Origin: Methanolobus sp. UBA32
Lineage (GTDB): Archaea > Halobacteriota > Methanosarcinia > Methanosarcinales > Methanosarcinaceae
NCBI GenBank assembly: GCA_002507205.1
Contig: DAZF01000047.1
Coordinates: 13,267-50,101, forward strand
DNA: 36,835 nucleotides
Direction of reading: 5' to 3'
Both the position numbers and the translations under genes were made by a program. The notes below the pieces were generated by a model that saw nothing but the letters and a program-made list of their open reading frames with translations, was not told the origin of the DNA and made no database searches. Numbering within the stretch: the first letter of the stretch is position 1; each line of letters begins with the position of its first letter. Positions 24,930-33,070 of this stretch are shown piece by piece.

Positions 24930-26114
24930 TCATAATCTCCTTGTCAGTTCTTCCATTGTGTCTATCAGAAGGTCTACTTCCTCTTCAGTATTGTACAGAT
25001 AGAGACTTGCACGGACAGTGCCGTTCTCAAGTCCCATATGATTCATAAGTGGCTGGCAGCAGTGCTCTCCTGATCGTGTCATGATGGCTGCTCCCTCATC
25101 AAGGATGTGCGCCACTTCATGCGGATGCATTCCTTCAACATTGAAGGATACGACTCCTATCCTTTCATGGATGTCTTCTGGTCCGTAAACAGTTACGTTT
25201 TTAATACCATGGAGTCCTGAAAGCAGTCTTCTTGTCAGTTTTTCATCATGCTCTTTTATGTTCTGCATCCCGATAGCACCAAGATAATCTATGGCCGTTG
25301 CAAGTCCTATCATTCCAGAGATATTGGGTGTTCCGGCTTCATACTTCTCATACCCTTCTGCAAGGGTATAATTGTCCACGGATACCTTCCCGATCATACC
25401 GCCACCAAGCATCAACGGATGAAGGTCTTCCTCTTTCATCCACAGTATCCCTGTTCCGGTGGGTCCTAACATCTTATGGCCTGAGAAACAAAGATAATCG
25501 CAACCAAGTTCTTTCACATCAATGGGAATATGCGGGACGGACTGTGCTCCGTCTACAAGGAGTTTTGCTCCGTTCTCATGGCAGATAGCAGCTATCTCTT
25601 TTACCGGCAGCACATTTCCCAGGACATTTGAAGCATGGGTGATGGCAACTATCTTTGTATTCTCATCTATTGCAGCTTCAAAGTCTCCCACATCAAGTGA
25701 GCCATAGGCATGTGTTCTTATTGTTGAAACATTTACGCCTCTCTTGCGCAGACGCATCCACGGGAGGAAATTAGAATGATGTTCAAGGATGGTGGTAACT
25801 ACATTGTCACCTTTGTTCCACTTTGTCCCGCAGGCAACCATATTGATGGCTTCTGTCGTATTCTTCGTAAGAACGGTTGTGCCACTCTCTCCGCCAATGA
25901 ACCGGGCTATCTTCTGGTGTGCATGCCAGTACCGCTGGGAGGCTACGCTCGTAAGTCTGTGTACTCCTCTTCCTACATTGGCCCGGTAATGCCTTTCAAA
26001 ATCGTTTGTGGAACTGAGGACCTGTTCCGGGGAAAGACTGGTTGCAGCATTATCCATATAGGATATATCACTGAGGATTGGAAAATCGCCTCTTATCCGC
26101 TCAACGTTCAGCAT
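24930..26114 (-). CDS. SufS-type cysteine desulfurase
   Basis: A 394-aa PLP enzyme that converts cysteine to alanine and a protein persulfide. Seen: YMDNAATSLSP at the start, TKNTTEAINMVA, EHHSNFLPW, VDGAQSVPHIPIDV, the Schiff-base lysine in FSGHKMLGP (K214), and the active-site RSGEHCCQPLM with Cys352 (and an extra Cys353). It is coupled to fdhD with no gap and lies 45 nt downstream of the HTH regulator gene, so HTH-desulfurase-FdhD looks like one operon under the operator at 26534. The persulfide probably feeds FdhD, the carrier/E1/MoaE genes, or the NadA cluster; the choice is inference. Confidence 0.93.
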   Translation of the reverse strand: MLNVERIRGDFPILSDISYMDNAATSLSPEQVLSSTNDFERHYRANVGRGVHRLTSVASQRYWHAHQKIARFIGGESGTTVLTKNTTEAINMVACGTKWNKGDNVVTTILEHHSNFLPWMRLRKRGVNVSTIRTHAYGSLDVGDFEAAIDENTKIVAITHASNVLGNVLPVKEIAAICHENGAKLLVDGAQSVPHIPIDVKELGCDYLCFSGHKMLGPTGTGILWMKEEDLHPLMLGGGMIGKVSVDNYTLAEGYEKYEAGTPNISGMIGLATAIDYLGAIGMQNIKEHDEKLTRRLLSGLHGIKNVTVYGPEDIHERIGVVSFNVEGMHPHEVAHILDEGAAIMTRSGEHCCQPLMNHMGLENGTVRASLYLYNTEEEVDLLIDTMEELTRRL

Positions 26115-26159
26115 AAGATCCCATCTGGAGAAGTTTTAGGTGGCTGGAAATGCATCTTA

Positions 26160-26483
26160 TTATTTTTCATTTTCACTATTATGGCATTGCTGGTCATCTT
26201 CACGCAATTGGTGGCAGATGTCGCATATCCTTGCAGCAAGGTTATCGACACGACCTGCTTCCATTTCTTCTGCAAGGACACGTATGGATTTTTTGACATC
26301 TTCATCAAATACTATGCGATATCCTCTTTTCTTGGAGAGGTATTGTGAAACAGCCGAAGGTGCCATGTCCAGTTCTTTGGCGACTTCCTGTTGGGAAAGC
26401 CCGCAGTTAACAAGTTCTTCTGCAATTGCTGCTCTGATTGCTGGTAAGACATCCCAGACAATCATCTGACAGGGTAATTTCAT
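26160..26483 (-). CDS. small HTH regulator with cysteines, candidate master regulator of the cluster
   Basis: A 107-aa XRE-like DNA-binding protein resembling the archaeal COG2522 group. The helix-turn-helix is GLSQQEVAKELDMAPSAVSQYLS (residues 28-50, shown split: GLSQQEVAKELD and MAPSAVSQYLS). Residues 60-107 form a helical effector region with ARICDICHQL (C87, C90) and C100; C5 and C27 add two more. The CxxC plus C100 could bind a metal or Fe-S cluster or sense thiols. AGAGG lies about 8 nt before the ATG. Its promoter contains the palindrome CACAATTGTG, also present at nadA, the moeB-moaE operon and the tRNA-like/carrier promoter, so it probably controls itself and these genes. Confidence 0.8.
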   Translation of the reverse strand: MKLPCQMIVWDVLPAIRAAIAEELVNCGLSQQEVAKELDMAPSAVSQYLSKKRGYRIVFDEDVKKSIRVLAEEMEAGRVDNLAARICDICHQLREDDQQCHNSENEK

Positions 26484-26533
26484 GATATTTTTTCCTCTGG
26501 CTAATCTATTTTTAATTAAAATGAGTGTTGGCT

Positions 26534-26543
26534 CACAATTGTG
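26534..26543. promoter_or_regulatory. operator copy 3, CACAATTGTG
   Basis: A perfect palindrome within TCACAATTGTGA, 51 nt upstream of the HTH regulator ATG. An AT-rich TATA candidate lies about 20-30 nt further upstream on the minus strand, placing the site near the transcript start and implying autoregulation. Confidence 0.7.
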
Positions 26544-26609
26544 AATATGACCTTAATCTTAAAAGTCTTTTCTCTATTATTTATTTTTAATTTACATCTA
26601 CACAATCGT

Positions 26610-26650
26610 TTTATATATTGACAATTAATAACGATTGATTCACAATCGTG
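26610..26650 (+). promoter_or_regulatory. TATA box and operator copy 4 (CACAATCGTG) of moeB-moaE
   Basis: TTATATATTG at about 26611-26620 is a good TATA box for the plus-strand operon. The variant palindrome CACAATCGTG at 26641-26650, flanked as TTCACAATCGTGAA, sits about 31 nt past it at the expected transcript start. A half-like CACAATCGTT is at 26601-26610. The predicted leader to 26837 is about 190 nt. Confidence 0.6.
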
Positions 26651-26702
26651 AATTGAAGAGTAATACACGATATCAATGCTGTATTTCGCCTGAAAGTGCT
26701 GG

Positions 26703-26795
26703 TTTTTTACTGACATCCGGGATGCCGCACAAGGTATTCCTGAGGATCAACTTGCAGATAAATATAAAATAAAGGTCAACAGGCATAAACTCTGA
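26703..26795 (+). pseudogene. possible coding relic in the moeB leader
   Basis: One frame reads WFFTDIRDAAQGIPEDQ then LADKYKIKVNRHKL and TGA at 26793-26795. It looks like protein sequence with a helix-turn-helix flavour, but has no start codon and a stop just upstream. It may be the tail of a lost small DNA-binding protein or chance. No other gene is seen in 26484-26836. Confidence 0.25.
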
Positions 26796-26836
26796 TATCC
26801 TTATCATTTATTAATCATGTTTGAGGAATATGTATC

Positions 26837-27577
26837 ATGCTAGACAAAGAAGAGCTTGAACGTTATAGCAGGCAGATCATGCTTTTTGGCGAGGATGGCC
26901 AGGAGCGGTTAAAGGATGCCAGGGTTTTCATCGCAGGTGCAGGAGGACTGGGATGTCCGATAGCTCTTTATCTCGCCGTGGCCGGTGTGGGACACCTGAG
27001 AATTGCAGATCGTGATTCTGTGGAGTCAAGCAACCTTAACCGTCAGGTGCTGCACTGGGAATCTGACATAGGCAGGGAGAAAGTATTATCTGTTGAAGAT
27101 AAACTTCGGGCAGCAAATCCGCATATTAACGTAGAGACATTTCACCTGACAATAGATGAGTCCAATATCCGGGAGCTGATAGGTGACGCTGACATTATAG
27201 TCGATGCAATGGATAATTACCCTGTCCGTTATCTTCTCAACCAGGTTGCCCACGAAAGGGGTATACCTCTTATTCATGGTGCCATCCGTGGTTTTGATGG
27301 CCAGGCAATGACGATCATTCCCGGGGAAAGTGCATGCTTCAACTGTGTATTCCCCAGCCCTCCGCCAACGGAAGTATTTCCTGTTGTTGGTGTGACTCCT
27401 GGTATAATTGCTATGATACAGGCTAACGAAGTTATCAAGTATCTGGTGGGTACCGGTGAGCTTCTGACCAACCGTCTGCTCATATGGAATGGTCTTTACT
27501 CGGAAATGGAAACACTGAAAGTATCCCGAAGGAAGGATTGCAAGGTATGTTGTAACATCGGCAAGTTGCAGGAGTGA
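26837..27577 (+). CDS. MoeB/ThiF-type E1 adenylyltransferase
   Basis: A 246-aa protein that uses ATP to adenylate the C-terminal Gly-Gly of a ThiS/MoaD-type carrier. Seen: YSRQIMLFGEDGQERL, the nucleotide-binding FIAGAGGLGCP (residues 31-41), SNLNRQVLHWESDIG, DAMDNYPVRYLLN, and zinc ligands CFNC (C167, C170) with CKVC (C235, C238). The 4-nt gap to moaE makes an operon for molybdopterin synthase sulfuration clear. The carrier is most likely the 64-aa protein at 23904. It may serve several carriers, as single E1 enzymes often do in archaea. Confidence 0.9.
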   Translation: MLDKEELERYSRQIMLFGEDGQERLKDARVFIAGAGGLGCPIALYLAVAGVGHLRIADRDSVESSNLNRQVLHWESDIGREKVLSVEDKLRAANPHINVETFHLTIDESNIRELIGDADIIVDAMDNYPVRYLLNQVAHERGIPLIHGAIRGFDGQAMTIIPGESACFNCVFPSPPPTEVFPVVGVTPGIIAMIQANEVIKYLVGTGELLTNRLLIWNGLYSEMETLKVSRRKDCKVCCNIGKLQE

Positions 27578-27581
27578 TTCT

Positions 27582-27989
27582 ATGATTAAAATTACACATG
27601 ATGACTTTGATATAAACGCAATGATATCTCAGGCAAGAACCAGCAAAATGGGTGCAATGGTTACTTTCCTGGGAACTGTCAGGGATGATGGAATAGACTT
27701 GCTTCAATTCGAGGTTTACGAGGAAGTAGCCATCAGTGAACTTGAAACCATACGTGATGAAGCCTTTGAAAAATTCGACATTGAAAGTATGGACGTCATT
27801 CACCGCATAGGGGAATTGCCTGTGGGTGAGAATATCCTCCTGATAATTGTAGGTGCAGGGCACCGCAAGGAAGCGTTTGATGCGTGCGAGTATATTCTCG
27901 AGAGAATAAAGGAAAGTGTCCCTATATGGAAAAAGGAAATAGGGGATGCCGGTGATCGCTGGATACCCGGGGAAGCCTACAATTCCTGA
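27582..27989 (+). CDS. moaE: molybdopterin synthase large subunit MoaE
   Basis: A 135-aa protein of normal length with GAMVTFLGTVRDDG, YEEVAISELETIRDEA, HRIGELPVGENILLI, VGAGHRKEAFDACEYILERIK (split here as VGAGHRKEAFDA and CEYILERIK) and VPIWKKEIGDAGDRWI. With the thiocarboxylated small subunit it converts precursor Z (cPMP) to molybdopterin dithiolene. It follows the E1 gene by 4 nt with GGAGTGA over that gene's stop as ribosome binding site. Mo/W enzymes such as formylmethanofuran dehydrogenase need the product. Confidence 0.95.
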   Translation: MIKITHDDFDINAMISQARTSKMGAMVTFLGTVRDDGIDLLQFEVYEEVAISELETIRDEAFEKFDIESMDVIHRIGELPVGENILLIIVGAGHRKEAFDACEYILERIKESVPIWKKEIGDAGDRWIPGEAYNS

Positions 27990-28013
27990 TCCCTATTTTC
28001 ATTTTTAAAAGAT

Positions 28014-28943
28014 CTAAATATCAAGCATCCGCTGGATTGCCAGACGTGCCCTGTCCGCCACATCTTCCGGGACTGTTACTTCAGGGGTCAGGGTTTCAAG
28101 GGCCTTGTGCACTTTCTGAAGGTCTGTTCTTTTCATGGTAATGCATACTGCCTGTGAGGACAATGGATAGCATAATTTGTCCGGGCAGTCTTTTTTCATC
28201 CTGTGAAGTATCCCTACTTCAGTACCGATGATGAATTCTTTACTGCTACTTTTGCAGACATGTTCTATCATGCCGGATGTTGAATAAACATGGTCTGACA
28301 GATCAACTACTTCCGCTCTGCATTCCGGGTGCACCAGAACTTCTGCATCAGGGTGAAGCTGACGCGCGGTCTTCACATCTTCGGGTGTGATCCTGTCATG
28401 TACAAAACAGAATCCTTCCCAGGGCATAATTTCCTTGTCAGTGAAACGGGCCACATAACTGCCCAGATTCCTGTCAGGTACGAAAATTACCTGATCAGCA
28501 TCAAGGGACTGAACTACTTTTACGGCATTTGAGGATGTGCAGCATATATCGCTCTCTGCTTTTACTTCTGCCGAGGTGTTCACATAACAGACAACTGCTG
28601 CATCAGGGAATCTCTCTTTAAGGACACGGAGTTCTCCGGCCGTTATCATTTCGGCCATGGGGCAATTTGCATCTGCAGCAGGCAGAAGTACCGTCTTTTC
28701 AGGTGAAAGGATGGCCGCTGTCTCTGCCATGAAGTCAACTCCGCAAAATACTATTACATCTGCATCCTGACTGGCTGCCTTTCTGGCAAGTTCCAGGGAA
28801 TCTCCTGTGAAGTCAGCTATGTCCTGTACCTCTTTTACCTGATAGTTGTGGGCAAGTATTACAGCATTACGTTCTTTTTTGAGCTGTAGTATCTTCTCGA
28901 TCAGTGCTTCCCTGTCAAGCGTCGTTTTTTCGATGTAGGTCAT
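28014..28943 (-). CDS. nadA: quinolinate synthase NadA
   Basis: A 309-aa protein of the compact archaeal/Thermotoga size class. It condenses iminoaspartate with dihydroxyacetone phosphate to quinolinate for NAD synthesis. Seen: ILAHNYQVKEVQDIADFTGDS (split ILAHNYQ, VKEVQDIADFTGDS), VFCGVDFMAETAAIL, VLVHPECRAEV and STSGMI. Likely 4Fe-4S ligands are C94 (ANCPMAE), C179 (GFCFVHDR) and C267 (AVCITMK), with spacing that fits the family. It is convergent with moaE with a 24-nt gap. The operator at 29007 lies at its predicted transcript start, tying it to the sulfur cluster, which contains a desulfurase able to feed Fe-S assembly. Confidence 0.95.
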   Translation of the reverse strand: MTYIEKTTLDREALIEKILQLKKERNAVILAHNYQVKEVQDIADFTGDSLELARKAASQDADVIVFCGVDFMAETAAILSPEKTVLLPAADANCPMAEMITAGELRVLKERFPDAAVVCYVNTSAEVKAESDICCTSSNAVKVVQSLDADQVIFVPDRNLGSYVARFTDKEIMPWEGFCFVHDRITPEDVKTARQLHPDAEVLVHPECRAEVVDLSDHVYSTSGMIEHVCKSSSKEFIIGTEVGILHRMKKDCPDKLCYPLSSQAVCITMKRTDLQKVHKALETLTPEVTVPEDVADRARLAIQRMLDI

Positions 28944-29006
28944 GAATAATACCTTTGTTTAAGATCTCTGTATTTAATCAAGATTTGCCATTTAAGGCAT
29001 CGTGTT

Positions 29007-29016
29007 CACAATTGTG
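29007..29016. promoter_or_regulatory. operator copy 5, CACAATTGTG, nadA promoter
   Basis: A perfect palindrome 63-73 nt upstream of the nadA ATG. TATATA at 29032-29037 is symmetric and could serve nadA on the minus strand, with its start near this operator, and the 78-aa gene on the plus strand, with its start near 29060. Confidence 0.7.
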
Positions 29017-29062
29017 GATTGTACTTATTCTTATATACTTTTTCCGTTAATGGTTATCTTAA

Positions 29063-29299
29063 GTGAAAGAGACATGTAAAGGAAAGATATGTGTACTGGG
29101 TAATCTTAATGGTATAGAAATGCGACATTGGTCGAAACAGGAACCTCAAGATAAAGTAAAGGGAACAATTAAGAAGGCAGCCAGTGGTGGAGGCTTTATC
29201 CTGTCCGACAATCATGGTGAGATTCCATATCTAGTTCCCTCGGACGTTCTTACATATATCTCTGAATCTGTCGAAAAATGGGATAAATATACCAGGTAG
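29063..29299 (+). CDS. 78-aa protein, unknown
   Basis: Starts at a GTG at 29063, about 26 nt after the TATA box, so the mRNA is probably leaderless. The protein is basic and polar, MKETCKGKICVLGNLNG to KWDKYTR, with a beta-rich middle (VKGTIKKAASGGGFILSD) that has a faint OB-fold or cold-shock flavour, and a C-x4-C pair at residues 5 and 10. I assign no family. The kinase gene begins 6 nt after its stop, so the two are probably cotranscribed; nadA is divergent. Confidence 0.6.
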   Translation: MKETCKGKICVLGNLNGIEMRHWSKQEPQDKVKGTIKKAASGGGFILSDNHGEIPYLVPSDVLTYISESVEKWDKYTR

Positions 29300-29305
29300 A
29301 ATTAT

Positions 29306-30991
29306 ATGGTTCATGATGATTATCTTGTTACATCTGAATGTATTCGAAGGGAAGTCGAATATGTACTTTCCGAATATGCGCAATTCAAAGGAATAAGACC
29401 TGCATATTTTAGTTATTCACAGGATATCCTTAAGTCTGAAATTATTCTTGATATTATCAGAGCACAGAAATTTGACAATGATATCTTGCTTCTGTGTGAC
29501 AATTCCTGCCCGGAAGTTTCCATTCCGGAAGAATATTCCGGCTCTGTGAAAGTGCATAAGATAAAACATATCTATGACCTGTTTACTGAGAATCTGGCTT
29601 TGCAGGAATATAGGGATACAGGTTCTTTTATCATCGTTCCCGGCTGGCTTGAAAACTGGCAGGATAACCTGCAGTATATCGATCAGTATAACACGAAGTC
29701 AGGTGCGTTATTCTCAGAAACCTATTCATCGATTCTCATTCCGGATACAGGTGTTCATTCTAATTTAATTGTCAGGGCAGAGGAATTTTCCGAATTTGCG
29801 GGTATCCCTTTCAAGATTCTCAATGTTGGGATGGAGTATTTCAGCCTGGTCTTTGAAAACCTGGTGCTTCGATGGAATAGTGAAAAAAAGCAGAATAAAT
29901 TGAAGAGATGTAACAAAAAAGCAGCATCATATGCCATCTCAATTGATTTTATCAAAACAATTGCTGATGTTACGGATGAATCTGTCGCAATCGAGTCTAT
30001 TTGCAAGCTATTCAGTACTATGTTTGCTCCGAAAAATGTTGTTTATTACTCATTTAATGAAAATGGAATGGAGCTTAAGTATTGTAGGTTCCCCGGAACT
30101 GAACAGGAGAATATAGTCAAATTGAAGAATTCTAATTCAAACTATATTGTATTTGATACTGAAGATGGTTTTGCAATTAAGATAATGGCCACAGATGATG
30201 TCCTGGGTATTATTGAGATATATGGTATTGCTTTTCCGGAATATCTGGATGAGTATCTAAGTGTTGGTTATGATCTTGCAAAAGGTTCTGGACTTGCAAT
30301 ATCCAATATAAGGCGGTACCATGAGGTATTCAGGTCAAAGGAAGAACAGGTGAAACTTGCTGAGATGCTTCGTGTTACAAATCGTATTTTACGGCATGAT
30401 ATTGCCAATGATCTTAATATCATCACAATGGCATTGGACCTGTTTGAAGAACAGGGTGATGAAAAGTATCTTTCTATGATTAAAAATGCGGCATATAAAG
30501 GTGCTTCGTTGATCAAAAATGCAAAGGAGCTTGACCAGGTTTCTACCGGGGAAGGGCATCTTGAGTTCTTGGCTGTTAAAAGTATGGTGGATAACGTTGT
30601 AAGTAAACATACTGCGGAATTCAATTTAACAGGAGATTGCATTGTAATGGCAGACAAAGCCCTGTCTTCGGTAATTGATAACATTGTCAACAATGCTCTT
30701 ATTCATGGAAACGCAAGCAAGGTTGATATTGGAATAATGAGCCAAAATGGCACATGTGAGATTTCCATTGCAGATAATGGTACAGGTATTCCTGATGAGG
30801 TAAGATCCAGGGTTTTTGATGAAGGATACAAGTATGGAAAAACCGGTCATACAGGATTTGGATTGTATATCGCTAAAAAGACAGTTGAGCGTTATAATGG
30901 TTCTATACGTGTCGAGGACAATGTTCCCTCAGGTGCGAAGTTTATTATAGAATTGCCCGCTGCACAAGTGGAAGATCCTATTGTAATTTGA
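29306..30991 (+). CDS. cytoplasmic sensor histidine kinase with DUF1638-like and GAF-like domains
   Basis: A 561-aa protein without membrane segments. Residues 5-200 resemble DUF1638 or MEDS-type sensor domains of methanogens (SFIIVPGWLENW near residue 110); this match is weak. Residues about 205-335 look GAF-like. The kinase core has NRILRHDIANDLNI with phospho-acceptor His364, NIVNNALIHGN (N-box), ADNGTGIPDE (G1) and GHTGFGLYIAKKTVERY (G2). The core closely resembles that of the next gene. No response regulator is adjacent, as is common for methanogen kinases. The signal may be a methyl or corrinoid compound, by analogy only. Confidence 0.85.
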   Translation: MVHDDYLVTSECIRREVEYVLSEYAQFKGIRPAYFSYSQDILKSEIILDIIRAQKFDNDILLLCDNSCPEVSIPEEYSGSVKVHKIKHIYDLFTENLALQEYRDTGSFIIVPGWLENWQDNLQYIDQYNTKSGALFSETYSSILIPDTGVHSNLIVRAEEFSEFAGIPFKILNVGMEYFSLVFENLVLRWNSEKKQNKLKRCNKKAASYAISIDFIKTIADVTDESVAIESICKLFSTMFAPKNVVYYSFNENGMELKYCRFPGTEQENIVKLKNSNSNYIVFDTEDGFAIKIMATDDVLGIIEIYGIAFPEYLDEYLSVGYDLAKGSGLAISNIRRYHEVFRSKEEQVKLAEMLRVTNRILRHDIANDLNIITMALDLFEEQGDEKYLSMIKNAAYKGASLIKNAKELDQVSTGEGHLEFLAVKSMVDNVVSKHTAEFNLTGDCIVMADKALSSVIDNIVNNALIHGNASKVDIGIMSQNGTCEISIADNGTGIPDEVRSRVFDEGYKYGKTGHTGFGLYIAKKTVERYNGSIRVEDNVPSGAKFIIELPAAQVEDPIVI

Positions 30992-31175
30992 ATACTTTTG
31001 CGCTTGAGCTATTGTGTGGATAGTGCCTGGAATCCATAAAAGTAACCAGTATATCCACTGCCATTTGTTTTTGTAAGTTACGGGAAAATAGCATCAGAGT
31101 TCATGGTTACCATTATATATTGGTGGCTGCAACCAATATTACTTATAAAATTTTCAACATAAATGAGGTAAAGGT

Positions 31176-32648
31176 TTGGAATTTAAAACATTGTATGGGA
31201 AGTATTCTGAATCTTTATTTTTATTTTTGATTATGGCATGCCTTTATTTTGTCAGCCTGACGAGTTTTCTCTTATTTCATAGTATTGTTGAGGTAACCAG
31301 TGTCGTAATTATATCTGCTGTTTTTCTAATTGCGTGGAACTCCAGGTATTACCTGAAGAATTCATATCTTCTTTTCCTTGGAATAAGTTTTCTTTTTGTG
31401 GCAGGTATTGATTTTTTACACATAATGAGCTATAAGGGAATGGGTATTTTTCCTGACGAGGGATCGAATCTGCCTACTCAGTTGTGGATAGCTGCAAGGT
31501 ATCTGCAAAGTATTTCTCTTTTGATAGCTCCTTTTATGCTGAGAAAAGAACTGAATGTACATAAGGTTTTTTCAATATATTTTGCATTTACCTCTTTAAT
31601 TCTTGCATCGATCTTCTCGGGCTATTTTCCGGATTGTTTTATTGAAGGCAGTGGACTGACACAGTTTAAAATAATAAGTGAGTACTTGATTTCTCTTATC
31701 CTGTTAGCTTCGTTTTTCATGCTTCATAAGCACAAGGCAGAATTCAATCACGATGTTTATATGTTGCTCTCAGGTGCCATTATCTTCTCAATATTTGCAG
31801 AACTATCATTCACCTTTTACATAGACGTGTACGGTTTTTCAAATATGGTGGGCCACTATTTCAAATTAGTTTCATTTTATCTTATATACAAGGCTATAGT
31901 CGTTACAAGTCTTACAAGGCCTTATGACCTTCTTTATAGGGAATTGAAGATGAGGGAATACGATCTTGTAAAGAAAAAAGAATCACAGGAACATTTACTG
32001 GAAACACTTGGTCTTGTAAATAAAATACTTCGCCATGATATCCTGAATGATTTGAACATTGTTTCCCTTTCAGTCGGTAATCTCAAGGAGAGGATGGATG
32101 AATGGGAGCTTGATATGTCTGAAAAGGCTGTGCAACATAGCCTTAAGATAATTAATGAAATGAAGGACCTTGAATCACTTATGTATGTCCGGGAACTGAA
32201 AACTATCGATCTTCGTCAGCTTGTGCTCGAAGTATCACAGGAGTTCCCAATTACTGTGAATGTCAATGGAAATTGCTCTGTTAAAGCCGATGGTGGACTT
32301 CACTCGGTTATTGGGAACATTGTCCAGAATGCAATAGTCCATGGCAAGGCTGAAGCAGTGGATATCTCCATGGGAGAAAAAGAGGGTTTTTGTGAGCTGA
32401 GGATAGCAGATAATGGTATCGGTATCCCTGAAAAGATAAAAGGGCGTGTGTTCGATGAGGGGTTCAAATATGGTGAATCCGGTCATACGGGCATTGGTCT
32501 GTACATTGCAAAAAGAATAGTTGAAAGATACGGGGATATATCTCTGGAGGATAATGTTCCATCCGGCACAATCTTTATACTAAGATTTTATAGCAATGAT
32601 AGGGTAGATGAGAAAAAAGAAGAAATGACAAGTATCTTAGAAAAATAA
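31176..32648 (+). CDS. membrane histidine kinase with MASE3-type sensor
   Basis: A 490-aa protein starting at TTG (31176), with GAGGT six nt before it. Residues 10-245 hold about seven membrane helices typical of MASE3 (FLFLIMACLYFVSLTSFLLF, then FLGISFLFVAGIDFLHIMSY). A short linker leads to the kinase core with NKILRHDILNDLNI (His287), NIVQNAIVHGK, ADNGIGIPEK and GHTGIGLYIAKRIVERY. The core resembles the preceding kinase, including DNVPSG near the end, so the two are paralogs with swapped sensors. The ligand of MASE3 is unknown. A 184-nt gap separates the genes, with TATA-like CTTATAAAA at 31142-31150. Confidence 0.88.
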   Translation: MEFKTLYGKYSESLFLFLIMACLYFVSLTSFLLFHSIVEVTSVVIISAVFLIAWNSRYYLKNSYLLFLGISFLFVAGIDFLHIMSYKGMGIFPDEGSNLPTQLWIAARYLQSISLLIAPFMLRKELNVHKVFSIYFAFTSLILASIFSGYFPDCFIEGSGLTQFKIISEYLISLILLASFFMLHKHKAEFNHDVYMLLSGAIIFSIFAELSFTFYIDVYGFSNMVGHYFKLVSFYLIYKAIVVTSLTRPYDLLYRELKMREYDLVKKKESQEHLLETLGLVNKILRHDILNDLNIVSLSVGNLKERMDEWELDMSEKAVQHSLKIINEMKDLESLMYVRELKTIDLRQLVLEVSQEFPITVNVNGNCSVKADGGLHSVIGNIVQNAIVHGKAEAVDISMGEKEGFCELRIADNGIGIPEKIKGRVFDEGFKYGESGHTGIGLYIAKRIVERYGDISLEDNVPSGTIFILRFYSNDRVDEKKEEMTSILEK

Positions 32649-32691
32649 TGAAATCTCCACGATAAGCGGACATTTCCTTTTAATTTATGTT

Positions 32692-33057
32692 CTAGTCTTC
32701 TGTGGCTCTTCCAATAGCTTTAACGAGTGTCAGCATGACTCCAAGACCTTTCTGGAAATCCTCATCCTGCATTTGTTTTAGTAAACCACCAAATCCTACT
32801 TTTGGTGGATTGAGAAGGGCTTTGTCGAGTTCAGGATCCTGAAGTCCTCTTTCCATCACATCCACAAGGTCTGTGCTCATTATTGCATTTGTTATCTTTA
32901 AAACAGTTGACATGAGGTCTGCTATTCCGTGTGCAGTCTGGTCATTAATGTAATTCTGAAGTATTCCTATTGTTCGAACAAGGTCCAAAACAGCTTCAAC
33001 ATCTGTAGGTGTTACTTCGATTGCTGACATTTGATTTTTAATATTTTCGTTAGTCAT
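32692..33057 (-). CDS. DUF1641-family protein, partner of the SQR-like flavoprotein
   Basis: A 121-aa helical protein. The pattern AVLDLVRTIGILQNYINDQTA (split AVLDLVRTIG and ILQNYINDQTA), DLVDVMERGLQDPELDKALL, and PKVGFGGLLKQMQDEDFQKGL fits DUF1641. These small proteins are commonly encoded next to sulfide:quinone reductase-like enzymes and may help membrane docking or assembly. It is 13 nt downstream of the flavoprotein gene, in the same orientation and surely the same operon. No catalytic motif is visible. Confidence 0.82.
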   Translation of the reverse strand: MTNENIKNQMSAIEVTPTDVEAVLDLVRTIGILQNYINDQTAHGIADLMSTVLKITNAIMSTDLVDVMERGLQDPELDKALLNPPKVGFGGLLKQMQDEDFQKGLGVMLTLVKAIGRATED

Positions 33058-33070
33058 ATTCCCATCCTCC

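Noticed and set aside
25776..26348. 190-aa plus-strand frame across the cysteine desulfurase and HTH genes
   Set aside because: It spans two well-supported minus-strand genes and shows no family motif.
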